64,000 bases of DNA, taken from contig JANYDD010000089.1 in assembly GCA_025359945.1 (NCBI GenBank), positions 30,378-94,377 of the forward strand. The letters are read 5' to 3'. A program made the translations under genes and the position numbers. Shown one piece after another: positions 17,128-24,114 of this stretch. Positions within the stretch are counted from its first letter, which is position 1; each line of letters starts with the position of its first letter. The notes beneath the pieces are model-generated. The model was not told the origin of the DNA and searched no databases. It saw only the letters and a list, made by a program, of their open reading frames with translations. The stretch comes from Bdellovibrio sp. (GTDB lineage: Bacteria; Bdellovibrionota; Bdellovibrionia; Bdellovibrionales; Bdellovibrionaceae).

Positions 17128-17421
17128 TTAGATTTTTTTAGGATTCGCGCAAACGTCGATGATTTCTAATTTGTCGTCTTCAGAGTAGTTGTTTGATTTG
17201 TTAAAGTGATTGTAGCAGGCAAAAGCGGCTTTTTCGAAGATGTCATTTTCGCTAGCTGAAGTTCGAGATGTTCCCGGGTAGACGAAATTTTCGCCCTGAT
17301 AAGTATAGCTATATTTTGGGCTAGATCGCTCTTGATCCGAAACTGCCGCGAACACGTTTGAAAATGCGTTCAAGCTGACTAAGCCAATTAGAAATAATTT
17401 CAGTCCGAAGGTTTTTGTCAT
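17128..17421 (-). CDS. Small secreted protein of unknown function
   Basis: The 97-residue product begins with a clear Sec signal peptide (basic MTK, hydrophobic LKLFLIGLVSL, likely cleavage after NVFA). The mature part of about 70 residues contains two cysteines and no recognised domain. An AAAGGGG lies about 7 bases before the ATG. It is a single gene between two units of opposite direction. Function is unknown; a periplasmic location is likely. Confidence 0.65.
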   Translation of the reverse strand: MTKTFGLKLFLIGLVSLNAFSNVFAAVSDQERSSPKYSYTYQGENFVYPGTSRTSASENDIFEKAAFACYNHFNKSNNYSEDDKLEIIDVCANPKKI

Positions 17422-17632
17422 AAAATTCCCCTTTTATTGCTTGCTTATATCAAAGTGCAAGCCGACGACCGGGCTTCACAAATCGCCTTAAAATGGGACT
17501 TGGTTTTTCTAGCTTTTATCGTGGGTTTGGGATGTCTCGTTTTGGGAAAACTCTAAGATGATTGAAGTGCCAAAAAACGCTCGACACCGTAGGGGATTGC
17601 TTTACACATGGGAATTGCCTACATATTCGAAG

Positions 17633-18067
17633 ATGATGTCGCTGGATGAAAAAGAAAAGAAATTCATTGATGAATTTCAAACTTTCCCAAGCTGGAAAGA
17701 AAAATACGAACGACTGATTCGGATGGGTCAGCAAGCCGCGGGACTAGAAGAATCTCAGAAAACATCAGAGGCTTTGGTGAAAGGATGTCAGTCTCAAGTT
17801 TGGCTTCACGCTAAGCTGAATGAACACGGCCAAGTTATTTTTTCTGCGGACAGTGATGCCCTAATTGTTAAGGGTTTAGTTTCACTCTTGGTGCAAGTTT
17901 TTTCGAACGAAAGACCAGAAGTGATTTTGCAGTCCCCATTTTCATTGATTGAAAAAATAGGCCTTTCGCAAAACTTAAGTCCCAGCCGATCCAACGGATT
18001 ATTTTCAATGGTCAAGCAAATGAAAAATTTTGCTTTAGCTTTTTCAATGATTCAGCGAGGACTTTAG
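17633..18067 (+). CDS. sufE: SufE-family sulfur acceptor protein
   Basis: SufE accepts persulfide sulfur from the cysteine desulfurase SufS for iron-sulfur cluster assembly. The motif VKGCQSQVWL carries the acceptor cysteine. With the start at 17633 (or the adjacent ATG at 17636) the cysteine falls at residue 52 or 51, matching the E. coli protein, where it is Cys51. The frame stays open upstream to an ATG at 17558, which would add 25 residues that do not look like the family; that start is less likely. No sufS or other suf gene is next to it. Length (144 residues) is typical. Confidence 0.88.
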   Translation: MMSLDEKEKKFIDEFQTFPSWKEKYERLIRMGQQAAGLEESQKTSEALVKGCQSQVWLHAKLNEHGQVIFSADSDALIVKGLVSLLVQVFSNERPEVILQSPFSLIEKIGLSQNLSPSRSNGLFSMVKQMKNFALAFSMIQRGL

Positions 18068-18185
18068 GTCAGTTTGGAGTTCCTGAGGTTAAATCCAGAA
18101 TAAACTCTTTCAGCACTACGAAAGCCACGACTTTTGGGAGGACGAAATTCTGAAGCTGAATCAATATTTGTCGGGCTGACCTGCG

Positions 18186-18623
18186 ATGTCCCAACAAGAT
18201 ATTTTGAAAAGGAAAGGTGCCCTTGAAAAAAAAATCAAATCCCCAGCTTCGACATCACCAGCCAGCGACGCCCTTAAAAACTTAAAGGATGCCCTAGACT
18301 TGAAAAAGGCATCGGCCCTAGAAAAAGACGGTACCGTTCAAAGATTTGAATACTCATATGAAATGATATGGAAACTGGGCCAACGCGTTCTTAAAGACAA
18401 CGAAGTTTTTGCAGAATCCCCTAAGACCGTCTTTAAAGAACTCGGCCGTTTAGGGTGGATTGAAAATGTAGAAGACTGGATCGAGTTCCAAAGATCACGC
18501 AATGAAACTAATCATGAATATGGTGCCGCTTTGGCTAAGAAATCACTCAAACTAGCTCGAAGATTTTACCCATTGGCGAAGCAACTACTAAAAATACTTC
18601 TAGAGAAATCCGTCCGTGAATAA
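18186..18623 (+). CDS. HEPN-type nucleotidyltransferase substrate-binding protein (HI0074 family)
   Basis: This 145-residue all-helical protein shows RFEYSYEMIWK and the HEPN motif RNETNHEY (R-x4-H), typical of the HI0074 group. Such proteins pair with a minimal nucleotidyltransferase and many act as toxins (RNases) that the partner inactivates by adding AMP. The partner gene follows with an 8-base overlap. The N-terminal 35 residues (lysine-, serine- and proline-rich) are an extension before the conserved part. It starts at ATG with no strong ribosome site. Toxicity is inferred from family and pairing. Confidence 0.85.
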   Translation: MSQQDILKRKGALEKKIKSPASTSPASDALKNLKDALDLKKASALEKDGTVQRFEYSYEMIWKLGQRVLKDNEVFAESPKTVFKELGRLGWIENVEDWIEFQRSRNETNHEYGAALAKKSLKLARRFYPLAKQLLKILLEKSVRE

Positions 18624-18936
18624 GTTTGGCCTGCAATCAAAGGCCGTTTCCCTAATTCAAGAAATCATAAATAATGCCCTTGCCAAAAAGTTAAAATTTT
18701 CAGTTTTTGTATTTGGCTCCAGAGCCTTGGGCCGCCAACGAAAGTATTCAGATCTTGATTTAATGATCCAGGCCGATCCTGAACTTTCGGAAACTGAGCT
18801 TGCTGAACTCATCGAAAGGTTTTCTGAAAGCGATCTGGCCATCCAGATTGAGATCCTGACAGAGCGGACGGCACTAAAGGATTTCATCCAGCGAATTGAA
18901 TCCGAAAAGGTTTTTTGGTTCTCGGGGCCTAAATGA
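18616..18936 (+). CDS. MNT-type minimal nucleotidyltransferase (antitoxin partner)
   Basis: This 106-residue protein has the nucleotidyltransferase signature FGSRALGRQRKYSDLDLMI, that is GSx10DxD with both metal-binding aspartates kept. A third acidic residue lies in the IQIEIL strand. It starts at GTG 18616 inside the HEPN gene, so translation is coupled. In characterised HEPN/MNT modules this enzyme AMPylates the HEPN toxin to silence it. Intact catalytic residues in both genes suggest a working pair. Confidence 0.87.
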   Translation: MNKFGLQSKAVSLIQEIINNALAKKLKFSVFVFGSRALGRQRKYSDLDLMIQADPELSETELAELIERFSESDLAIQIEILTERTALKDFIQRIESEKVFWFSGPK

Positions 18937-18988
18937 GCGATACCAATGCTTGGTTTGGTTGGGCTCCGTTAAAACACACGCACTGCAA

Positions 18989-20023
18989 TTAGGGGACCGG
19001 TTGAGATTCCGGTGGCTGCGGCGGGTTCTTAGAAGCGTGTTCGCCAATTGCTTTCCCCATGCCTTCGGCAAATCGCCTTCCGAAATTTTCAACAAAATCC
19101 TTGATAGCGGCTCGTAATCTATTTAAGGCTGGAATGATCACGACTTCGCCTTCAATCGCTGGAGCAATCACCCGACTGATAAACTCTTTTGTTTTCGCGT
19201 CGACATCTTCGGATGCGTTGGCGGTGCTATAGATCTTTTGAATTTGTAGAGTACGTACTGTAGTTTCTAGGAAACGCAGGTCCTCGCTCTTTGCTTGGGT
19301 TGAGCTGTCGGAAAAATTATTTGTGGTGAAAAATGAGGTCAGATTTCTCCTACCTATGCACATGACGCCAGCAAATTCGCCTTGTCGAATATTGTCGACT
19401 TGAATGCGCTCCAGTCGAACACGACAGGTAGGTGGCGTCATGTGCATACGTAAGAGATTTCTTGCCAAGTTTGCAAATATTTCTGCTGGTGTTTGGATTT
19501 CGGAATCCATTTTAAAAACACTTTGTGAAGGTTTGAAAACCCCTTCAAAATGAATGCTTCCGTTAAGCAATGGATAGAACCCGACCCATCGGATAGTTCC
19601 TACTACAGGAATTTCCGGACCAACTAGATCGTTTCCCGTCACCATCGACCCAATAGCCAAATTTCTTACTTCCAGTACTTTAAAGTTTTTAAAAATAATT
19701 TCTTGAGCTGCGGGGGTCAGAAAAAGAGCTCCACCCGAAGTCACCAGTAAATCATAGACTGCATCTTGTGGGACCGAATTTACTATTGGCTGAATGGTTT
19801 GGAAGACTTGAACTCTTTTGACCAAGTCAATATTGCTAGGAGCGATAAAACCTAAGGCGTTAGCTGATTCAAGGCTCTGATAACAAGTTTTCACTTTGAT
19901 TTGCGCGCCCACTTTGCAAACTTGATCACCACTTTTTTCAAGGTCATACGCCTCCTGGGCGCAAACATAAAAAGCAAATAAGGCGAACGAAGCTTGGCTT
20001 AAAATAAAACGGCGAATGAACAT
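18989..20023 (-). CDS. Secreted protein of unknown function, interrupted in frame by a 105-bp palindromic element
   Basis: The 344-residue product begins with a signal peptide (RRFILSQASFALFAFYVCA, cleavage before QEAYD). The mature part is predicted soluble, with no recognised domain. Codons matching 19349-19453 are not native: they are a 105-bp inverted-repeat element flanked by 9-base repeats of target sequence (8 of 9 equal), which adds 38 codons including the duplication. Removing it restores LARNLTSFFTTN. The reading frame is preserved, so the gene is probably still translated with an extra 35-residue peptide starting LRMHMTPPTC. The C-terminus is proline-rich (NPPQPPESQP). It is the only gene in its unit. 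Confidence 0.75.
   Translation of the reverse strand: MFIRRFILSQASFALFAFYVCAQEAYDLEKSGDQVCKVGAQIKVKTCYQSLESANALGFIAPSNIDLVKRVQVFQTIQPIVNSVPQDAVYDLLVTSGGALFLTPAAQEIIFKNFKVLEVRNLAIGSMVTGNDLVGPEIPVVGTIRWVGFYPLLNGSIHFEGVFKPSQSVFKMDSEIQTPAEIFANLARNLLRMHMTPPTCRVRLERIQVDNIRQGEFAGVMCIGRRNLTSFFTTNNFSDSSTQAKSEDLRFLETTVRTLQIQKIYSTANASEDVDAKTKEFISRVIAPAIEGEVVIIPALNRLRAAIKDFVENFGRRFAEGMGKAIGEHASKNPPQPPESQPVP
19349..19453 (-). mobile_element. 105-bp palindromic protein-coding insertion element, copy A
   Basis: This copy differs from the one at 23104-23208 by a single base. On the minus strand it begins TTACGTATGCACATGACGCC and ends GGCGTCATGTGCATAGGTAGG; the terminal inverted repeats match at 18 of 19 positions, including 15 in a row. 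The 9-base flanks (19454-19462 and 19340-19348, read on the minus strand) are AGAAATCTC and AGAAATCTG, a target duplication with one change. It lies within a secreted-protein gene in its only fully open frame. It encodes no transposase, so it must have been moved by one in trans, if the insertion model is right. Confidence 0.85.
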
Positions 20024-20177
20024 GGCTTTCTCCTCTTTTTTTTAGAAAAAGTAATTCGTTAGGTGCAGAGGTTTACCAGCGAGTGGTTAAAATAGAAATC
20101 CAAATTCACTACCAGTGAAAAAGAGATAAATGTGTCATCAAGATGTGCAAATTTCTTGACGGCTTTTTAATCCACTT

Positions 20178-20876
20178 TTAATACAAGCTCGCGAAGACTT
20201 TTTGGACGTCGTCGTGGTCATCCATTTCGGCCAAAAATTCCACCACGTCTTTTTTTTGCGCGTCGGTGATTTCGGTGGGGTTTTTAGGCATATAGCCGAG
20301 TTCTGCTTTTTGAATTTTCCAGCCTTGTTTTTGCAAATCCGTTTTCAGGGTCTCTAAATTTTCACTGGGGCCGTAAAAGACAAAGCCTTCTTCTGTCGGG
20401 TAAACTTCGTTGGCATTCGCCATAATGGCTTCTTCTTCGGGGTCAAAAGTTCCGGATTTGGTGCCTTCGACCATCGAGACCCGTTCGAACATCCACTGAA
20501 CGCTGCCGGATTCTCCCATATTGCCGTCGTGACTTTTAAACAAAAGCCGGATTTCGGGCACCGTGCGGTTGCGATTATCGGTCAGAACCTCGACTAAAAC
20601 TCCGACGCCGTGGGGGCCGTAACCCTCGAAGGTGATTTCTTCGATTTGTTGACCGTCAAGCTGGCCCGAGCCTTTTTTGATCGCGCGATCAATGGTGTCG
20701 TTGGGGCAGGATTGCTTGCGGGCGGCTTCGATGGCTAAGCGCAAGCGAGAATTCATTTGCGGATCGGGCCCACCCATTCGCGCGGCGACTTGAATTTCGC
20801 GGGCCAGCTTAGTGAATATCGCGCCTTTTTTCTGCGCGTTGGCGGTTTTAGATGTGTTGATCCAGCCTCTTCCCAT
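20178..20876 (-). CDS. yebC: YebC/PmpR family protein
   Basis: This 232-residue protein belongs to the YebC/TACO1 family. Members act as DNA-binding regulators or as factors that help ribosomes through difficult (for example proline-rich) stretches. The N-terminal MGRGWINTSKTANAQKKGAIFTKLAREI and the central EGYGPHGVGVLVEVLTDNRNRT and GNMGESGSVQWMFER are diagnostic. GGGGA precedes the ATG. The N-terminus has WINTSK where many members have WANIKH. It is a single gene here, not next to ruvC, where many bacteria keep it. Confidence 0.92.
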   Translation of the reverse strand: MGRGWINTSKTANAQKKGAIFTKLAREIQVAARMGGPDPQMNSRLRLAIEAARKQSCPNDTIDRAIKKGSGQLDGQQIEEITFEGYGPHGVGVLVEVLTDNRNRTVPEIRLLFKSHDGNMGESGSVQWMFERVSMVEGTKSGTFDPEEEAIMANANEVYPTEEGFVFYGPSENLETLKTDLQKQGWKIQKAELGYMPKNPTEITDAQKKDVVEFLAEMDDHDDVQKVFASLY

Positions 20877-21020
20877 AAAATCCCCGTGTGGTGTGACGAA
20901 ATAACTTTCAAAGTTTAATTAAAAAAAAATTATTTGGGTAGCCGCCTGGTGCCGCAGGAAGAGGCTTCAATTGATACAACAATCGCTTCTGATCGCAAAA
21001 GTCGGAGACAAGGTAAAAAC

Positions 21021-21794
21021 TTAAACAAAACTTTCGGATTCACCCACGATGCGCCAGTGGCCCTCGGGCAAATGTCCCAGCATGATCCGACCGACACGCA
21101 CTCGTTTAAGACCGGTGACGCGTAAACCTACTTGTTCGCAGACTCGTCGAATTTGGCGCTTTTTGCCTTCGCGAAGAATCATTTTTATTGAAACAGGAGT
21201 TAGCCGCTGGATATCCATGGGCTTTAAGACTTCGCCGTCCAGTTCTCGGGTGTCGCGCAGCTGCCGAATTTGAGTTTCGGTGATTTCACGTTCTAGCCGG
21301 ACCAAATATTCTTTTTCAACCTGCGATTCAGGTCCAATCAAAGTTTTTGCGACCCGACCGTCTTGGGTAAAGATTAAAAGCCCCTGAGAATCGATGTCCA
21401 ACCGACCGCAAACCCGCAGATGTTCCAAGCGCAATGCATCCCATGGTGGAAGCTTTTCACCGTCAAAATTTTCTGGCTTCAGCAAGCGAATGGCTGGTTC
21501 GTAGCCATCTTCTGGCTGCGAGGACACAAAGCCAATCGGTTTGTGCAAAAGTATCGTGACTGAATCACTTTGAATTTTACGTGCGGGCGGTGCAAGCGTG
21601 ATCTTGGAGTTCGGAGAAACTCGGGCGCCCGGATGCTCGCAAACCTGGTCGTCAAAAAACACCCATCGCTTCTCGATCCAAGCTTCGGCCTCGCGGCGAG
21701 AGCATATCCCTTTTTCTGAAAGAAGCTTTGCTGGCCGAATCAGCGCATTTTGATTGTCTGGATTTTCATTTTTAATCATAATTAAAGTGTTCAT
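21021..21794 (-). CDS. Pseudouridine synthase, RsuA/RluB/RluE/RluF family
   Basis: This 257-residue enzyme has an N-terminal S4 RNA-binding domain (LLSEKGICSRREAEAWIE) and a catalytic domain with the active-site aspartate in GRLDIDSQGLLIFTQDG. The C-terminal REGKKRQIRRVCEQVGL motif is typical of the family. It probably isomerises a uridine in 16S or 23S rRNA; which one cannot be told from sequence alone, so no gene symbol is given. Two ATG codons (21794 and 21779) are possible; the upstream one has GAAAG 10 bases ahead. It is divergent from the next gene, whose start lies 26 bases away. Confidence 0.9.
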   Translation of the reverse strand: MNTLIMIKNENPDNQNALIRPAKLLSEKGICSRREAEAWIEKRWVFFDDQVCEHPGARVSPNSKITLAPPARKIQSDSVTILLHKPIGFVSSQPEDGYEPAIRLLKPENFDGEKLPPWDALRLEHLRVCGRLDIDSQGLLIFTQDGRVAKTLIGPESQVEKEYLVRLEREITETQIRQLRDTRELDGEVLKPMDIQRLTPVSIKMILREGKKRQIRRVCEQVGLRVTGLKRVRVGRIMLGHLPEGHWRIVGESESFV

Positions 21795-21819
21795 TAGTTC
21801 ATGCTTTCAGGAGTTCCAA

Positions 21820-22554
21820 ATGAAATATTTTTTGGTTTTAGGTTTTGTGTTTTTTTCGAACCTTGTCCAAGCTCAGTACACCGCCAAAATTCTAGATCCA
21901 AAAACAAAAGCAGTTTTGTTTACGATGGAACATAGCCTAAAGCCGAATTTGCCGGCAGATACCGGTGGTGAAATCGTATCTCATCTGGAGATTAAAGACC
22001 CCGAGGGCCAACTTGTTTTCACTGATCAGACCGTTCTGCAGGGGCTTGAACTTTTAAAATCTGAAATTCAATCTCAACAATTAGGGGTTAAAGCCCGTGT
22101 TGAGGTTAAGAAAACATCAACACCCCAGGTGCGCGAAATCAGCTTTTGGAAAAAAGATTTGGTTTCTGGGAAAGAAGAAATCGCTTCCGAGAAAACCAAA
22201 GAAGACATTGTCATCCAATCCAATTTTGTAAAATATGTCGGTGCCCATTGGCCGCAAATTCAAAATGGGAAGGAAATCTCGTTTAGGTTTGTTTCTTGGG
22301 AGAGAATGGAGTCCATCGGATTTAAAGTTAAGCTGGATAAAAAAGTCGATGAAAAGGGCTTAAAAACAGTCGTCTTGCTAATGAAACCCACTTACGCCGT
22401 CATCCGGATGCTAGTCGATCCGTTGAAGTTAACTTTTTCTGAAGACGGACGAAAGCTTTTGCAAAGTTTGGGAAGGGTGACCCCAAAAATCAAATCCGGA
22501 AGCCGATGGAAAGACTTAGATGCCCTGGCCGTGTACTCCGATCGCGCTCCATAA
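21820..22554 (+). CDS. Secreted protein of unknown function
   Basis: This 244-residue protein starts at an ATG with AGGAG 6 bases upstream and has a clear signal peptide (KYFLVLGFVFFSNLVQA, cleavage before QYTAK). The frame opens 66 bases earlier, but that extension overlaps the divergent pseudouridine synthase gene and would bury the signal. The mature part is rich in beta-prone segments and lysine, and no family is recognised. It probably resides in the periplasm. It precedes the repeat-containing secreted gene by 123 bases. Confidence 0.75.
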   Translation: MKYFLVLGFVFFSNLVQAQYTAKILDPKTKAVLFTMEHSLKPNLPADTGGEIVSHLEIKDPEGQLVFTDQTVLQGLELLKSEIQSQQLGVKARVEVKKTSTPQVREISFWKKDLVSGKEEIASEKTKEDIVIQSNFVKYVGAHWPQIQNGKEISFRFVSWERMESIGFKVKLDKKVDEKGLKTVVLLMKPTYAVIRMLVDPLKLTFSEDGRKLLQSLGRVTPKIKSGSRWKDLDALAVYSDRAP

Positions 22555-22677
22555 AAAGTCAGCATCCAAAATTCCGACAGTTCCAAGTAATTTTTTTTAA
22601 GCTCGCAGTTTTGTTTTTAATCTGCTTGACGTTTTTGGCAGATCAAAATTCAACCGTGCAAACTTTGGAGGTTATAG

Positions 22678-23253
22678 ATGCTAAAATCATTAATGTTCGT
22701 ATTGTTGATCGCAGCAACGCTTGGATCAAAACCCGTTCAAAATTCACCCCGAGAAGGCGGCACCTATTTAGGAGACTCAAATAAACAGGGGGGAGATTTG
22801 GCCAGTTTGGTTGCGGATTCCGGCCGACGTGGCGAAGGCGGCGACTATGTGAGCTTGGTAGTTGCGGACCCTGGTCGCCAGGGCGGAAGTTATGCTTCGT
22901 TGACTCTGGCTGGTGCGCCTGGTGTTTTCAAAGGCGAAAACTTGGGTCCTGAAGATATGGATGCTTGCGAAGGCCCCCAGTCTGAAGTGGCCTCTTTGTA
23001 TGCTGTTGAAGACGGCCGTGCACTTTATAATACAGATCCTTCCAGTGGCCCCCAGTCTTGTGAAGTGATGTCTTTGTACGCTGACGAGGGGACTAAACTT
23101 TACTTACGTATGCACATGACGCCACCTACCTGTCTTGTTCGACTGGAGCGCATTCAAGTCGACAATATTCGACAAGGCGAATTTGCTGGCGTCATGTGCA
23201 TAGGTAGGAAACTTTACAATACTGATCCGTCGAATGCTGAGTTGGTTGTATAG
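22678..23253 (+). CDS. Secreted glycine-rich repeat protein carrying an in-frame palindromic element
   Basis: This 191-residue product starts at ATG with GGAGG 6 bases upstream and a short signal peptide (LKSLMFVLLIAATLG). Residues about 25-75 hold degenerate repeats of the type GGxYASLVVADPGRQG. Residues about 100-150 hold two copies of a unit GPQSxEVxSLYAxExxxxLY followed by NTDPS. The second unit is split after LY by the 105-bp element at 23104-23208 and resumes with KLYNTDPSN. A perfect 9-base duplication AAACTTTAC borders the insert. Without the element the protein would have 153 residues. The frame is kept, so translation probably still reaches the native end. Function is unknown. Confidence 0.72.
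   Translation: MLKSLMFVLLIAATLGSKPVQNSPREGGTYLGDSNKQGGDLASLVADSGRRGEGGDYVSLVVADPGRQGGSYASLTLAGAPGVFKGENLGPEDMDACEGPQSEVASLYAVEDGRALYNTDPSSGPQSCEVMSLYADEGTKLYLRMHMTPPTCLVRLERIQVDNIRQGEFAGVMCIGRKLYNTDPSNAELVV
23104..23208 (+). mobile_element. 105-bp palindromic protein-coding insertion element, copy B
   Basis: Copy B carries the 15-base perfect inverted repeat TATGCACATGACGCC (23109-23123) against 23188-23202, extending to 18 of 19 matches. It is bounded by AAACTTTAC at 23095-23103 and again at 23209-23217, a perfect 9-base direct repeat. The forward frame is open across all 35 codons (LRMHMTPPTC...GVMCIGR). The other five frames all contain a stop, either early or within the last bases. The host gene's own internal repeat shows the uninterrupted form of the target, which makes insertion, rather than native sequence, the clear reading. 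Confidence 0.9.
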
Positions 23254-23304
23254 TTTCCGTCAGATTAAAAAAAAATCCGTTCTTCAATTGAAATCTTGAA
23301 AATA

Positions 23305-23340
23305 AAAAACCTGAAACCAAAAAAGTTTCAGGTTTTTTTT
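23305..23340. terminator. Rho-independent terminator, bidirectional
   Basis: The hairpin has a CCTGAAAC / GTTTCAGG stem extended by A/T pairs, a CAAAAAA loop, and is flanked by A6 on one side and T9 on the other. It therefore works in both directions: for the secreted repeat protein (+) and for the small zinc-finger-like gene (-) that converge here. Confidence 0.92.
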
Positions 23341-23358
23341 TGAGATTTTTCTTTTGGA

Positions 23359-23664
23359 TTAAGCGGCTTGTTGTTTTCTTCTCATCATTGAATGATATTT
23401 TTTATCGAAGTCTTTGGCCTTGTAGCCCTCCAAAGTCAGCAAACCTTCTTTAAACCAGTTGTAGTGTTCATCGCAGAATCCGGCGCGCGCGGGTTTTTGC
23501 TTGCAGTCTTCGGCGGCGCATTTATGGGCCGACAATTGGATCATATTGCTGGGGGTGGGAGGCGTAAATTTCTTAGCCTCGGGAGCTTGCCCGCCGCCTT
23601 GTTTTTCGTATTGAGGTGGAACAACGCTGAGTTGGGCTTTGAGAGTCCCTTTTTTGTCTGCCAT
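23359..23664 (-). CDS. Small cysteine/histidine-motif protein of unknown function
   Basis: This 101-residue protein has a proline-rich N-terminal half and a conserved-looking C-terminal motif, CAAEDCKQKPARAGFCDEHY, then NWFKEGLLT. Three cysteines and a histidine in that spacing suggest a small zinc-binding fold. An AAGGAG lies about 10 bases before the ATG. There is no signal peptide, so a cytoplasmic location is likely. The bidirectional terminator follows directly after the stop. I do not recognise a named family. Confidence 0.78.
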   Translation of the reverse strand: MADKKGTLKAQLSVVPPQYEKQGGGQAPEAKKFTPPTPSNMIQLSAHKCAAEDCKQKPARAGFCDEHYNWFKEGLLTLEGYKAKDFDKKYHSMMRRKQQAA

Positions 23665-23730
23665 CTGAAAGATCTCCTTTTTGTTTTTTAGATCGACTAA
23701 AGTCCTGACCTACGTCTCATCGGCAGGATC

Positions 23731-24114
23731 TTGGTCGAGTTAAAGACTTTTTTTGCAAAAGACCACCCTAAGGTCGTCGAATTTTCAACGGTGTCTAAAT
23801 ACTGGTCAAAAAAATTAAATTTAGATCGACGACGTTTGGAAGAAATCCAGACCCTAGCAGAAGACCAGTTCCTTCTAGAAAAACTGAGTGTTTGGCTTGG
23901 CTTTTCAAAAGTGAACTCTTTGTCACCCCAAAGCGTGCACAAACGTCCAGAACCAATACTTCTAGCCTTTAAAGGTACCTTGTCCATCGTTATTCTAAAT
24001 ACAGTGGTCAATGCGCCGAAGGAGAAACTAGATGCGTTTGATTTTAAATATTCTGTTCTGCGGGCTTTTGTTCATTTGCGTTTCTGCAACCACGGTTATT
24101 GCCCAAGGAGATGA
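23731..24114 (+). CDS. Doubtful reading frame upstream of a secreted coiled-coil protein
   Basis: A 127-residue frame starts at TTG, preceded by AGGA, and fills an otherwise empty 330-base stretch. Its first 95 residues look protein-like, with a mix of helix-forming segments (RRRLEEIQTLAEDQFLLEKLSVWLG begins one). Its last 27 codons overlap the start of the next gene in another frame, where that gene clearly encodes a signal peptide. It may be a real small gene, a remnant with a shifted 3' end, or chance. No family is recognised. Confidence 0.33.
   Translation: MVELKTFFAKDHPKVVEFSTVSKYWSKKLNLDRRRLEEIQTLAEDQFLLEKLSVWLGFSKVNSLSPQSVHKRPEPILLAFKGTLSIVILNTVVNAPKEKLDAFDFKYSVLRAFVHLRFCNHGYCPRR

Noticed and set aside
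22506..22784. 92-codon plus-strand frame overlapping two secreted-protein genes
   Set aside because: Both overlapping genes have strong ribosome sites and signal peptides in another frame; this frame has neither.
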